From Acidiphilium rubrum (GTDB lineage: Bacteria; Pseudomonadota; Alphaproteobacteria; Acetobacterales; Acetobacteraceae): DNA of 64,000 nucleotides. Below the pieces are notes generated by a model that had not been told where the DNA came from, made no database searches, and saw nothing but the letters and a program-made list of their open reading frames with translations. How positions within the stretch are numbered: the first letter of the stretch is position 1; each line of letters opens with the position of its first letter. The translations under genes and the position numbers were made by a program. Below, piece after piece: positions 8,332 to 17,239 of this stretch. The stretch spans positions 1 to 64,000 of the forward strand of contig NZ_FTNE01000008.1 of NCBI RefSeq assembly GCF_900156265.1, given 5' to 3'.

Positions 8332-10258
8332 CCTCGCTGACGAATTGCTTGATGCGCAGGATCGACGACGGGCTCATGCTGAGCGATCGGATCCCGAACG
8401 AGAGCAGTTTCGCAATGATCGGGGGGCTCGATGCCGCTTCGCCGCAGACCGATATCGGGATGCCTCGCGCCATTGCCGCCGCGCAGGTCATGGCGATGGC
8501 TTTGAACACTGCCGGATTTTCGGGTCGGCTCAGCGCGGCCACACATGGATTGAGGCGGTCCGCCGCCATGATGTATTGCGTCAGGTCGTTGGTGCCGATC
8601 GAGAAAAAATCGACCTCTTTTGCCAGTTCCTCGGCCAGCAGGACCGAGGCCGGCGTTTCGATCATGATGCCGGTGGCCGGCCGGTCGTGCGCGATGGCTT
8701 CGGCGGCGAGTTCGCGGCGGCATTCATCGATCAGGGCACGGGTACGATGGATTTCGGAGGCCTCGCTGATCATCGGCAGCATGATTTTCAGATTGCGATT
8801 GACCGCGGCGCGCAACAGCGCACGCAGTTGCGGTTTGAACAAATCCGGCCGGTCGAGGCAGAGGCGGATGCCGCGCCACCCTAGAAACGGGTTGCCTTCG
8901 GGTGGAATGTCGATCCCCGGCACTGATTTGTCGCCACCAATATCGAGGGTGCGGATGATCACCGGGTGGTCGTCAAAGGCGCGCGCGACCGCATCATATG
9001 TTTCGAACTGCTCCTGTTCGGTCAGGGGCCTGCGGTGCTCGCTAAACAAAAGCTCCGAGCGGAACAGGCCTACGCCCATCGCACCGGCACGGCGGGCCGC
9101 GTCGATCTCCTTGACCGAACCCAGATTGGCGGCGATTTGCACCGCATGGCCGGATCGGGTGACGGGACGTACGCTCGCCCATCTCTGAAGGTTATCCTGC
9201 TTTGCGGTGCAGGCGGTCCGGGCGGACATCAGGCGCGCGCGTTCGGCATCGCCGGGCGCGACAAAGACCATGCCGCCGGCACCATCGATGCCGATTTCGA
9301 CTCCCGCCGCGACCTCGGGCATCATCCCGCAGCCGAATACCGCTGGGATGCCGTAAGCGCGCGCCATAATGGCGATATGGGCGGCGGGCGTGCCGGTTCG
9401 GCAGACGATGCCGCCGATCTGCGACAAATCGGCATCGGCAACATCCCAGGCGTTCAGATCTTCGGCGATGATAATGGCACCGTCCGGCGCCTCACCAAGC
9501 GCGGGATCGTGCACGCCGGTCAGGTTGAGAGCGATCGCACGCGCGGCGCCGCGCACATCATCGGCACGGGCCCTGACGTAAGGATCGGGGACCGCCTCGA
9601 ACTGCATTGCCAGGGTCTCGCCGGCATCGAGCGTCGCCGCGACCGCCGGCAATCCGGCAGCGATCGCCGCCTCGATGCCGCCGGTCCATTCCACGTCACG
9701 CACGATTTCGCTCAGCGCGTTCTGGATCTGGCTCGCGGTTGCATCGGCGCTATCGGTCTGGGCGCAAACGAGATCGAGCGACGAGCGGAAGGCCGCGACC
9801 TGCTCAGCCCGCTGCGCCGCCGGCACCGTGGTGCGATCGATGACGAGGCGCTGGCGGAAATACGGAAAGGCTGGCCCCAGGGCGACGCCTTCGCTGCCGC
9901 CGATGCCACGGAACTGTCCGTCATCGGGTTCGGTTGCGGGCTCAGGTGCGCGCTCGGCGAAGGGGGATGAAATGCCGCCGGGGATGGCCGCCTCGGTCGT
10001 GTCTTCGAGCAAGCGGCAGACGGCATCGACCGCCTTATGCGCATCGGCACCGCTGCCGCGGACGATGACGCGATCATGCTCCTTGATCGAGAGCAGCAGA
10101 AGCTTGACCGCGCTGCGCGGGTTGGCACTTTTGGTACCATGGACGATTTCGAGCGTTGTGGGGAAAGCCTTGGCCAATGCGACCAATTGCGCGACCGGGC
10201 GCGCGTGCAGCCCTTCCGGCACCCTGACCAGGACGCTGCGTTCCGCCTCGATATCCAT
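8318..10258 (-). CDS. PTS HPr-Enzyme I fusion protein
   Basis: 646 residues from the ATG at 10258 (AGAAGGAA upstream). Residues 1-88 are HPr with the phosphorylatable histidine in EGLHARP (H18) and a serine at the regulatory-loop position (SAVKLLLLS). After a linker, residues about 117-646 are Enzyme I. The phospho-histidine is H294, but its loop reads GTPAAHIAIMAR rather than GGRTSHxxIMAR. The TIM barrel has SIGTNDLTQYIMAADR and the PEP-site cysteine in SVCGEAA. The HPr-docking helix lacks the usual IFEGH-type motif. No EIIA domain is attached, unlike FPr- or DhaM-type fusions. It is the last gene after the E1alpha-E1beta-E2 set, 16 bases beyond the E2 stop, and probably supplies phosphate to the EIIA proteins at 15150 and 21812. 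Confidence 0.9.
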   Translation of the reverse strand: MDIEAERSVLVRVPEGLHARPVAQLVALAKAFPTTLEIVHGTKSANPRSAVKLLLLSIKEHDRVIVRGSGADAHKAVDAVCRLLEDTTEAAIPGGISSPFAERAPEPATEPDDGQFRGIGGSEGVALGPAFPYFRQRLVIDRTTVPAAQRAEQVAAFRSSLDLVCAQTDSADATASQIQNALSEIVRDVEWTGGIEAAIAAGLPAVAATLDAGETLAMQFEAVPDPYVRARADDVRGAARAIALNLTGVHDPALGEAPDGAIIIAEDLNAWDVADADLSQIGGIVCRTGTPAAHIAIMARAYGIPAVFGCGMMPEVAAGVEIGIDGAGGMVFVAPGDAERARLMSARTACTAKQDNLQRWASVRPVTRSGHAVQIAANLGSVKEIDAARRAGAMGVGLFRSELLFSEHRRPLTEQEQFETYDAVARAFDDHPVIIRTLDIGGDKSVPGIDIPPEGNPFLGWRGIRLCLDRPDLFKPQLRALLRAAVNRNLKIMLPMISEASEIHRTRALIDECRRELAAEAIAHDRPATGIMIETPASVLLAEELAKEVDFFSIGTNDLTQYIMAADRLNPCVAALSRPENPAVFKAIAMTCAAAMARGIPISVCGEAASSPPIIAKLLSFGIRSLSMSPSSILRIKQFVSEEAGL

Positions 10259-10274
10259 GTCGGTTCGGTTCCTT

Positions 10275-11588
10275 CTACGAGGGTGCGCCTGATGACGCGT
10301 TGGCTTGGACATTCACGATACTGGCCGATCTGATCACCTCGGCGAGGATCCGCGCAAGCAGCGCGGGTGCCTCGATCTGGGGCATGTGACCGATGTTTGG
10401 CAAGAGATTGACGGCAACGCTGCCGCCGATACGCGCGGCCGGATGGAACGGGATGATGCGATCCTCTCGGCCAAAGACGATGCGCACGGGCATCAGCAAT
10501 GGCGTGACGTCGATCATCCAGTCGGCCGACTGCGTGCCGTCCGGAAACGCGTTCGCGGCGAGCGCGGCGAGGAAAGCGGCACGAGCGGGGTCCGCCATCA
10601 GCGCCAGCACCGCGCGGACCATGCCGCGGCTGATCCGCGCCGGATCGGCGACGAGGCGGTGCAGCCAGGGCAGCACGCTGGCTTCGGCACGCGCGCGCAG
10701 CAGGCCGATGATGAAATCATGATCGATCACCGGCCCGAGGCCGACCGGAGCGATCAGCAGCAGGGAGCGTACGTCGAGCAAGTTCGACAGCGCCACCCGC
10801 GCGGCGATCGCGCCACCGAGCGAATGGCCGACCAGATGAACCGGACCGCTGGTCTGTTCGCGCACCGCGGCGACCACGTGCGCCGCCATTGCCGCGAGCG
10901 TCGGCTGCGCGAGCGTTGCCGCGTCGCCGTGACCGGGTAGATCGATCGCGATGCGCGGCAGATCGGCGTCGAGCTGGGCCGACAGCGGGTCCCACGCGGT
11001 GCTGTTGGAGGCGAAACCATGCAGATATACAATGGTTTCGCGCACTTCAATGCGGGCGGGCCGGGGCAGCGCGGCGGGCGGTTCTGCCAAGGTGACGGTT
11101 TCGACATCCCGGCTGGTCACACGCCCACGCGGCCCGCTGCCGGTGATCGCGGTCAGGTCGAGGCCGCGGATCGCCGCCTGGCGGCGGGCCAGCGGTGTCG
11201 CGCGCAGCAATTTTACCGGCGGGGCAAATGATGGCATGGGCGGCGGCGCTGATGCCTCGATCTCGGCGAGCGGCGCCGCATGCCCTGCGGCGATGCCGGC
11301 GTGCAGTTCGGGCACGCGTTGCGGCACAGGTGCGTCGGTCGGAGTTTCACCGGGCGCGCGGATTTCCGCGACGATGCTGGCAACCTTGATATCGGTGCCG
11401 GACGCCGGGGTGAAAATATGCACGATGCCGCTCGCCGGCGCCTCGATCTCCATCGTCGCCTTGTCGGTCTCGATCTCGAACAGCGCGTCGCCCTGGCGGA
11501 CACTGGCGCCGGATTCGATCAGCCATCGCGCAATTCGCCCGGTTTCCATGTCCATATCGACCCGGGGCAGGATGACCGGCGTTGGCAT
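10275..11588 (-). CDS. Lipoyl-E2 / alpha-beta hydrolase fusion (AcoC-like)
   Basis: 437 residues. Residues 1-77 are a biotin/lipoyl domain with the lipoylation lysine in EIETDKATMEI. Residues about 128-165 are a peripheral subunit-binding domain (ATPLARRQAAIRGLDL, GSGPRGRVTSRDV). The rest is an alpha/beta hydrolase (YLHGFASNSTAWDPL, nucleophile GHSLGG, late histidine in NIGHMPQIEAP) instead of the normal E2 acyltransferase catalytic domain. That arrangement is known from AcoC of acetoin dehydrogenase systems. The start touches the E1beta stop (TAATG). It would accept the acyl group from E1; no E3 gene is nearby, so E3 must come from elsewhere. Substrate is either acetoin or another 2-oxo compound. 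Confidence 0.85.
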   Translation of the reverse strand: MPTPVILPRVDMDMETGRIARWLIESGASVRQGDALFEIETDKATMEIEAPASGIVHIFTPASGTDIKVASIVAEIRAPGETPTDAPVPQRVPELHAGIAAGHAAPLAEIEASAPPPMPSFAPPVKLLRATPLARRQAAIRGLDLTAITGSGPRGRVTSRDVETVTLAEPPAALPRPARIEVRETIVYLHGFASNSTAWDPLSAQLDADLPRIAIDLPGHGDAATLAQPTLAAMAAHVVAAVREQTSGPVHLVGHSLGGAIAARVALSNLLDVRSLLLIAPVGLGPVIDHDFIIGLLRARAEASVLPWLHRLVADPARISRGMVRAVLALMADPARAAFLAALAANAFPDGTQSADWMIDVTPLLMPVRIVFGREDRIIPFHPAARIGGSVAVNLLPNIGHMPQIEAPALLARILAEVIRSASIVNVQANASSGAPS

Positions 11589-12604
11589 TACGCGCCCCTT
11601 TCGATCAGATCGGTCGCGGCACGGATGATGTCATCGACCTGCGGCACCGCCGCGCGTTCCAATACCGGATTGTAGGGGATCGGGCATTCGGCACCGCCGA
11701 GGCGGCGGATCGGCGCATCGAGCCGGTCGAACGCCTCACTTTCGGCGATCATGGCGCTGATTTCGGCACCGATGCCGAGTGTTTTGACCGCTTCATGCAC
11801 GATCAGCAGCCGCGTGGTTTTCGAAACGCTGGCGACCAGGGTTTCGCGGTCGATCGGGCGGATCGACCGCAGGTCGATCACCTCGACATCGTGACCGGCG
11901 GCGTCCAGGCTTGCCGCCGCTTCGAGCGCGCGGCCGACCATGACGCCGGTGGCAACGATGGTCAGATCCCGGCCGGCCCGGCGGATCGCGGCCTTGCCGA
12001 TCGCGACGCGGTAGGGCGCCTCCGGCACATGGCCCTTGGTTTTGTAGAGCAGCTTGTGCTCGAAGATCAGCACCGGGTTGGGATCGTCGATCGCGGCGCG
12101 CAGCAATCCCTTGGCATCATGCGGCGTCGATGGCTGGACCACTTTCAGACCGGGAATATGGCCGAACCAGGCTTCGAGGCTCTGGCTATGCTGGGCGGCA
12201 GCGCCGGTGCCCGAGCCGGCGGGCAGCCGCATGACCAGCGGCACGGCGGCACGACCCCCGAGCATGTAGCTGATCTTGGCGGCCTGGTTGACGATCTGTT
12301 CCATCGCCAGGGTTGCAAAATCGGAGAACTGGAATTCCAGAATCGGCCGCCCGCCCGCCAGCGCGGCACCGACCGCGACGCCGGCCGCGCCAAGCTCGGC
12401 GATCGGCGTGTCGATCACCCGCTCCCCGCCGAACAGATGAAACAGGTCGCGCGTCACCTGGAAGGCACCGCCGTAAACGCCAATATCCTCGCCGAGCAGA
12501 AACACCCGCTCGTCTTCCGTCATGGCCTGGAACAGCGCCTCGTAGATCGCATCGGCATAGCTGAGTTCGCGGAGCGCGGCGGTGGGCTCGATCATGGTAT
12601 CCAC
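11588..12604 (-). CDS. 2-oxoacid/acetoin dehydrogenase E1 component, beta subunit
   Basis: 338 residues from a GTG at 12604, chosen because GAGGAG lies nine bases upstream (12614-12619), overlapping the E1alpha stop; an ATG three codons later lacks a good site and an upstream ATG at 12637 lies inside E1alpha. The sequence has typical transketolase-like features: [63 protein letters not shown] and LIVHEA. It pairs with the alpha subunit to form the thiamine-dependent decarboxylating/cleaving component. It cannot be assigned to pyruvate or acetoin from sequence alone. Confidence 0.88.
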   Translation of the reverse strand: MDTMIEPTAALRELSYADAIYEALFQAMTEDERVFLLGEDIGVYGGAFQVTRDLFHLFGGERVIDTPIAELGAAGVAVGAALAGGRPILEFQFSDFATLAMEQIVNQAAKISYMLGGRAAVPLVMRLPAGSGTGAAAQHSQSLEAWFGHIPGLKVVQPSTPHDAKGLLRAAIDDPNPVLIFEHKLLYKTKGHVPEAPYRVAIGKAAIRRAGRDLTIVATGVMVGRALEAAASLDAAGHDVEVIDLRSIRPIDRETLVASVSKTTRLLIVHEAVKTLGIGAEISAMIAESEAFDRLDAPIRRLGGAECPIPYNPVLERAAVPQVDDIIRAATDLIERGA

Positions 12605-12617
12605 GGCGGTCGACTCC

Positions 12618-13649
12618 TCAGGCAGCAATATAGACATGTTCGGTCAGATCGGCTGCATCGGGCGGGGCGGCGGCGGCGGCGAAGTCGATCGCGGCGGCGA
12701 TTTCGGCGGCGACTTCGGCGCGCAAGGCCTCGATATCGGCAGCGCTCATCAGCCCGGCATCGCGCAGCACGGATTCGAACGCGGCAATCGGGTCGCGCGC
12801 CTTCCAGGCATCGATTTCATCTTTGGTGCGATACCGGTTGCGATCGCTGCGGGAATGACCGCGGATGCGGTAGGTTTCACATTCGATCAAGGTCGGCCCG
12901 CCGCCGCCGCGCGCCCGATCGATCGCGGCGCGACCGGCCTGCAGCACAGCCAAAAGATCGTTGCCGTCGATCCTCACGCCCGGCATGGCATAGGCGGGCG
13001 CGCGGTCGGCGACGTGCGGTACGGACATCGAGCGTTCGGTCGAGACCGACATGCCGTATTTGTTGTTTTCGCAGACGAAAATCACCGGCAGATGCCAGAG
13101 TGCGGCCATGTTCAGCGCTTCGTGGAACGCACCCTCGTTCGAGGCGCCGTCACCAAAGAAGCAGACCACCACGTCATCGCGCCGCTGCTGCTTGATCGCG
13201 AGCGCCGCACCGGCCGCGATGGGAATGCCGCCGCCGACGATGCCGTTGGCACCGAGATTGCCACTTTCGACGTCGGCGATATGCATCGAGCCACCGCGAC
13301 CGCGGCAATAGCCGGCGTCCTTGCCAAAGAACTCGGCGAACATCAGGCGCGGATCGGCTCCCTTGGCGATGCAATGGCCGTGGCCGCGATGGGTCGAGGT
13401 GATCAGATCGGAGCGACGCAATTCAAGGCAGAGACCGACCGCCGAGGCTTCCTGGCCGATCGAGAGATGCATGGTGCCGTGGATCGACCCACGCATGTAG
13501 CATTCCTCGGCGGCTTCCTCGAAGCGGCGGATCAGCATCATCTGGCGGAGTGCCGCACGTGCATCGGATTCGGCCAAAGGAAACACGGCAGCCAGCAACG
13601 GCTGGGTTTTGAACTCGGGGTGCAGTGGTTTGGTGAGTGGCGTGTCCAC
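12618..13649 (-). CDS. 2-oxoacid/acetoin dehydrogenase E1 component, alpha subunit
   Basis: 343 residues from a GTG at 13649 with AAGGAGAG five to six bases upstream; the frame extends to 13700 without a ribosome binding site. The thiamine diphosphate motif [20 protein letters not shown] ends about 30 residues later in [40 protein letters not shown] and the phosphorylation-loop [10 protein letters not shown] are typical of E1alpha. It is the first structural gene of a minus-strand operon E1alpha-E1beta-E2/hydrolase-HPr/EI. Two palindromes lie in its promoter, and a SorC-type regulator gene is directly upstream. Confidence 0.88.
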   Translation of the reverse strand: MDTPLTKPLHPEFKTQPLLAAVFPLAESDARAALRQMMLIRRFEEAAEECYMRGSIHGTMHLSIGQEASAVGLCLELRRSDLITSTHRGHGHCIAKGADPRLMFAEFFGKDAGYCRGRGGSMHIADVESGNLGANGIVGGGIPIAAGAALAIKQQRRDDVVVCFFGDGASNEGAFHEALNMAALWHLPVIFVCENNKYGMSVSTERSMSVPHVADRAPAYAMPGVRIDGNDLLAVLQAGRAAIDRARGGGGPTLIECETYRIRGHSRSDRNRYRTKDEIDAWKARDPIAAFESVLRDAGLMSAADIEALRAEVAAEIAAAIDFAAAAAPPDAADLTEHVYIAA

Positions 13650-13689
13650 GGACTCTCCTTCACATCGGGCAAGTATCTGCCCGGAGAAT

Positions 13690-13735
13690 GGCCATGACAA
13701 ATGTATTTGTCAATAATCAAATATATTTGTTAGGC
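13690..13735 (-). promoter_or_regulatory. Promoter with two palindromes upstream of the E1alpha operon
   Basis: Two palindromes stand between the SorC-type regulator gene and E1alpha: GACAAATGTATTTGTC at 13696-13711 (7-base arms) and the perfect CAAATATATTTG at 13718-13729. On the minus strand the first overlaps a TTGACA box, so a bound regulator would block or position RNA polymerase there. The neighbouring SorC protein is the obvious ligand-responsive binder, but this is inference. The -10 box is poor. Confidence 0.55.
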
Positions 13736-14722
13736 CTCAGTCTCGGTCAGTCGAAGCAATCCCTCAGCCGCGATTTCGTCGGTGATAAGCACCCGGGGCG
13801 CGAGCAGCCGGATCGCGGCCAGCAAGGAAGGGACCTTCGCCCAACCACCCGATACCAGCACCAACCCCGGCGTGCCGCGCAACGAGGCGGGATCGGCAGC
13901 CAGTACCCGCCGATTGATCGGATGGTCCAAGACCTGACCTTGCGCATCGACAAATTGGCAAAGCACGTCGGCGACGGCACCGGCACGCGTAACCTCGGCC
14001 AACTCATCCCGGGTGATCAGGCCGTAGCGCATCATTGTCGACGACGGCGAGATGTCGCCGACGCTGAGCAGCGCCATGTCCAGCCGTGCCGCTCTCGCCA
14101 ATACCTCGACAATGCCGGGGTGGCGGCGCAGCGTGTCGCGGGTAGCTTCGTCAGGCAGAAACACCGGCGCTGTGAGCAGGAAACTCTCGGCCCCGACCAG
14201 ATCGGCGAAACGCCAAGCGAATTCGGCCGGATTGACGCCGCTTGCCCGCGTCAGGCCGCCGAGCAAGGACACTGCCGTGACATCGCGCATCGGGCGCGCG
14301 ATCATGCTGGTCAGGCTCGATTGTAGCGTGGCCCCCCAACCAAGGCCAATCGTCATACCATCCTGCAGCGCTTCGGAGACATAAGCGCCGACGACAGCGC
14401 CCAGCAATGCCGTGAGTTGTTGGGGCTCCCCGGGCGATGGAATCACGATAGCCCGCTCGATGCCGAAACCGGCTTCGAGCCTGCGCTCCAGCGCGACGCA
14501 GTTGGTCAGCCTGGTTGTAACGCGAATTTGTACCGTCCCATCCTGCCGGGCAGCAGCAAGGATTTTCAGAACCCTCTGACGCGTGAGCCCGAGGCGCAAA
14601 GCGACAGCGTCCTGAGTCAGCCCTTCCATGAAGTAGAGCCAGGCAACGCGGGTCTTCAGATCGGTGGCGTCGGCATCACCACTGCGCTCGATAGACGCGC
14701 CAACAGGACGTGACCAGGACAA
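13730..14722 (-). CDS. SorC-family sugar-binding transcriptional regulator
   Basis: 330 residues from a TTG at 14722, supported by GAGGAGG six bases upstream. The N terminus holds a helix-turn-helix, VAWLYFMEGLTQDAVALRLGLTRQRVLKIL, and the rest is the SorC/DeoR-type sugar-phosphate-binding domain (GIERAIVIPSP, GMTIGLGWGATL, SLLGGLTRASG, VSGGWAKVPSLLAAIRL). These proteins respond to phosphorylated sugars or polyols. It lies between the galactitol-type EIIB gene and the E1alpha operon on the same strand, with two palindromes immediately downstream at 13696-13729. It is a close paralogue of the regulator at 17240-18202, so the two may answer to related ligands. Confidence 0.9.
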   Translation of the reverse strand: MSWSRPVGASIERSGDADATDLKTRVAWLYFMEGLTQDAVALRLGLTRQRVLKILAAARQDGTVQIRVTTRLTNCVALERRLEAGFGIERAIVIPSPGEPQQLTALLGAVVGAYVSEALQDGMTIGLGWGATLQSSLTSMIARPMRDVTAVSLLGGLTRASGVNPAEFAWRFADLVGAESFLLTAPVFLPDEATRDTLRRHPGIVEVLARAARLDMALLSVGDISPSSTMMRYGLITRDELAEVTRAGAVADVLCQFVDAQGQVLDHPINRRVLAADPASLRGTPGLVLVSGGWAKVPSLLAAIRLLAPRVLITDEIAAEGLLRLTETEA

Positions 14723-14830
14723 AGACGCCTCCTCATACCCATATGTTCGGCGAGCCTTTGTGAGGCGTCACTCTCACTGGGTCAAGGAAACCGACGCGCA
14801 GCGCGCAGCCGCTCCCAGCCGCGGCCGGTC

Positions 14831-15115
14831 TTAATCGCGCAAAGCGGCCTCAATCTGGTCGAGCGTCGCCGCCTTGCCGATGCCAGTCAGAAACGGCAGG
14901 CCCTTGATCACCGGCTTGCCAAGACCGTCTGGCACAGGGGTGGTTGAGACGATGACATCAGCGTCCGCCGCCAGGCTGGGCAGTTCGGTTGCTTTGCACT
15001 GGCGCAGGATGATCGAGATACCGCGCTCCTGCATTGCCTCTTCGATGGCGCTGGCCACCACCGTCGATGTCGCCACGGCAGTGCCGCAGGCGACGAGTAT
15101 GGTTTTCCGTTTCAT
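14831..15115 (-). CDS. gatB: PTS galactitol-type EIIB
   Basis: 94 residues from the ATG at 15115, the family's usual length. The phosphorylatable cysteine is in the P-loop-like ILVACGTAVATST near the N terminus, and IKGLPFLTGIGKAATLDQI closes the protein as in GatB. It takes phosphate from the EIIA next door and passes it to the polyol in EIIC. It is the last of three genes ordered EIIC-EIIA-EIIB on the minus strand and lies 34 bases after the EIIA stop. A longer frame to 15220 is a shadow of EIIA. Confidence 0.88.
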   Translation of the reverse strand: MKRKTILVACGTAVATSTVVASAIEEAMQERGISIILRQCKATELPSLAADADVIVSTTPVPDGLGKPVIKGLPFLTGIGKAATLDQIEAALRD

Positions 15116-15149
15116 GACTACGATCTCCGATTGGATTGAACGGAACGAT

Positions 15150-15620
15150 TTATGCCGCGAGCTCGTGCCATAATGTGTCGACATCGGGCGCATCGACAAT
15201 ACGGGTAAGGCGGGGGCCATCCTGGATAAGTGCTGCGATCTGCTGAAGCATGGCCAGTTGGCGGTGTTTGTCGTTCAACGCTAGCAGGAACACGACCCGG
15301 ACTGGTAGCCACTCGTCGGGATCTTCCATACTGGCGAAGGTTACGGGTGTGTTGAGAGTCGCGACTGCAACGGCTGGCGAGATGACGTGAATTGGGTCGG
15401 TATGCGGAATGGCGACATGGATGGCATCCAGCGGCAGGCCAGTCGGCATCGTGCCTTCCCGGCTGAGCACGGCTCCGACATAGGACCCGTGCACCTTGCC
15501 GATCATTTCGAGTTTGCGGCCTAGCGCAGTGATCACGTCGCTCTGGGACACCGCCGCCAATCCGGGCAGCAGAGCCCGCCGATCGAGCAGATCGGCAAGA
15601 CCTGTAATGGTTTCGGTCAT
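15150..15620 (-). CDS. gatA: PTS galactitol/fructose-type EIIA
   Basis: 156 residues with the EIIA fold of the fructose/mannitol/galactitol superfamily. The active-site histidine lies in VAIPHTDPIHV. VSQSDVITALGRKLE and VVFLLALNDKHRQLAMLQQIAALIQD match the fold. It accepts phosphate from the HPr part of a phosphotransfer protein, presumably the HPr-EI fusion at 8318. Its start overlaps the EIIC stop by 4 bases (ATGA), which indicates translational coupling. Confidence 0.88.
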   Translation of the reverse strand: MTETITGLADLLDRRALLPGLAAVSQSDVITALGRKLEMIGKVHGSYVGAVLSREGTMPTGLPLDAIHVAIPHTDPIHVISPAVAVATLNTPVTFASMEDPDEWLPVRVVFLLALNDKHRQLAMLQQIAALIQDGPRLTRIVDAPDVDTLWHELAA

Positions 15621-17053
15621 TCTGCGGCCCTCACTTTGCTAGTCGCGACAGCCAGTTCCGCTTCGGCAGCGACGCTTGCACCGGCTGCGCGCTCCCAGAC
15701 GGCCCGATTGCGGATGAACAGCGCATAACTGCCGGCGATCATCATCAGAACGATCGCCAATCCGCCCATGCCAAGAGTTCGCACCAACATCACCACCACA
15801 AAGGGCACCCACATGAAACCATCGACGATGGAGGTAATCAGCGAGGCATTTTTCGGAATGGCAAAATGCGCGGCACGCGCAGCATCGGTGAACAACGGGG
15901 CGAGCGCGCCGGCGATATAAAAGCCAAACGCCAATGTGACGATGCCGACGATGATCATGCGGAACACATTCCCCCGGCACACTGGCGCTGCGAGCGCCAC
16001 CACGAACGGAATTACCGCAAGATCGGCGAACAGAATGACCCGGTTGCCGGGGAGAACGATCGACATCAGGATGGCAATCGGCACCAGGATGAGAGAACTT
16101 GCGATCGCAGCGGGGTGGCCGATCAAGATCGCCGAATCCAAGCCGACGAAAATCTCACGATCGCCTGAGCGTTTGCGGACGAATTGCTGGGCTGCATCGG
16201 AGACCGGGATCAGCCCCTCCATCAGTATTTTCACCATGCGCGGCAGTAGGACCATGACCGCGGCCAGATCAATCCCGGTACTGAGGACCTTCTGGGTCAC
16301 GACGGAAGCATTGCCGGCGTTGTAAAAACCAATCAGGCCAAGGATGATCCCAATGATGAGCCCCAGAATCATCGGCTCGCCGAATACGCCGAAGCGCTTT
16401 TGGATCGAGCTGGTATCCATTTGGATTGCGCGCAAACCGGGGGTCTTTTCGATCAGCCAGTTCACCGCAATCGCAACCGGCAGGATTTGGGCGGAAGCCA
16501 GGTGTGGCACCGAAACGCCGGGTACCTCGTAGAATTCCTGCACCGCTTTCGCGCTCCAATCGGCGAATAGGAGAGCAAGCCCCGCCATCAGCCCGGCTGC
16601 GATCAGGCCATCGGCCAAGCTGCCGGTAGCGGCGACCAACAGCGATCCGACGAAGGCAAAATGCCAGAAATTCCAGACATCGACATTAAGTGTGCGCGTA
16701 ACGCCGCCGAGCAGCAGAACGACGTTGACCACGATCCCGATCGGAATGACCCACAAACCGACCGAAGAGCCGAAAGCGATCGCGGCAGCCGAGGGCCAAC
16801 CCACGTCGATGATGTCGCGGTGCAATCCGGTGTTCTTCACGATCGCCTGGGCAACGCCGCTCAGGCTGGTGAACATCAAGCCAATGACGAGATTGATCCC
16901 GATGAAAGCGATGCCGATCGTCACGCCGGCGCGGAAGGCGCGGGCCGGCTTGGCCCCTAGGATCAGCGCGATGAAGAAAATCACGATGGGAAGCAGCACG
17001 GTCGGACCGAGCGCATCGATGACCGTTTTCAGGGTTGCAAGTAGGCTATCCAT
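15617..17053 (-). CDS. gatC: PTS galactitol-type EIIC permease
   Basis: 478 residues from the ATG at 17053, with GGAGGAG upstream; a longer frame to 17140 is not supported. The protein is strongly hydrophobic with about ten or more membrane segments and GatC landmarks: GPTVLLPIVIFFIALILG, VGWPSAAAIAFGSSVGLWVIP, FYEVPGVSVPHLASAQ, KRFGVFGEPMILGLIIG and LDSAILIGHPAAIASSLI. It moves the polyol across the inner membrane while EIIB phosphorylates it. First gene of the EIIC-EIIA-EIIB set. The true substrate need not be galactitol, because no galactitol catabolic gene is present nearby. Confidence 0.9.
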   Translation of the reverse strand: MDSLLATLKTVIDALGPTVLLPIVIFFIALILGAKPARAFRAGVTIGIAFIGINLVIGLMFTSLSGVAQAIVKNTGLHRDIIDVGWPSAAAIAFGSSVGLWVIPIGIVVNVVLLLGGVTRTLNVDVWNFWHFAFVGSLLVAATGSLADGLIAAGLMAGLALLFADWSAKAVQEFYEVPGVSVPHLASAQILPVAIAVNWLIEKTPGLRAIQMDTSSIQKRFGVFGEPMILGLIIGIILGLIGFYNAGNASVVTQKVLSTGIDLAAVMVLLPRMVKILMEGLIPVSDAAQQFVRKRSGDREIFVGLDSAILIGHPAAIASSLILVPIAILMSIVLPGNRVILFADLAVIPFVVALAAPVCRGNVFRMIIVGIVTLAFGFYIAGALAPLFTDAARAAHFAIPKNASLITSIVDGFMWVPFVVVMLVRTLGMGGLAIVLMMIAGSYALFIRNRAVWERAAGASVAAEAELAVATSKVRAAE

Positions 17054-17148
17054 TGAACTCCTCCGTTTATTTTTGACGCGACACGGCGAGCGGCCGCCCC
17101 CACACCAGATTTGGGGCTGATGGGCCTCGCCGGACCCCACACTGCCTG

Positions 17149-17177
17149 TTACTAAAAATCATTTGTATTTCCGTCAA
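17149..17177 (-). promoter_or_regulatory. Candidate promoter of the galactitol-type PTS genes
   Basis: On the minus strand, TTGACG (17172-17177) and TAGTAA (17149-17154) are separated by 17 bases, about 95 bases before the EIIC start. The AT-rich spacer contains AAATACAAAT, which shares AAATACA with the palindrome at 13696-13711. That raises the possibility of the same or a related SorC regulator, but no symmetric site is obvious. Confidence 0.35.
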
Positions 17178-17239
17178 TCAAAATGTTTACCCTGATTGGC
17201 GAAGTTTGGACTACCGCGACGGCGAACAAGCCCGCCAGG

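Noticed and set aside
11582..13195. 537-codon open frame on the plus strand
   Set aside because: Opposite the E1 subunit genes; arginine-rich nonsense after a His-rich start.
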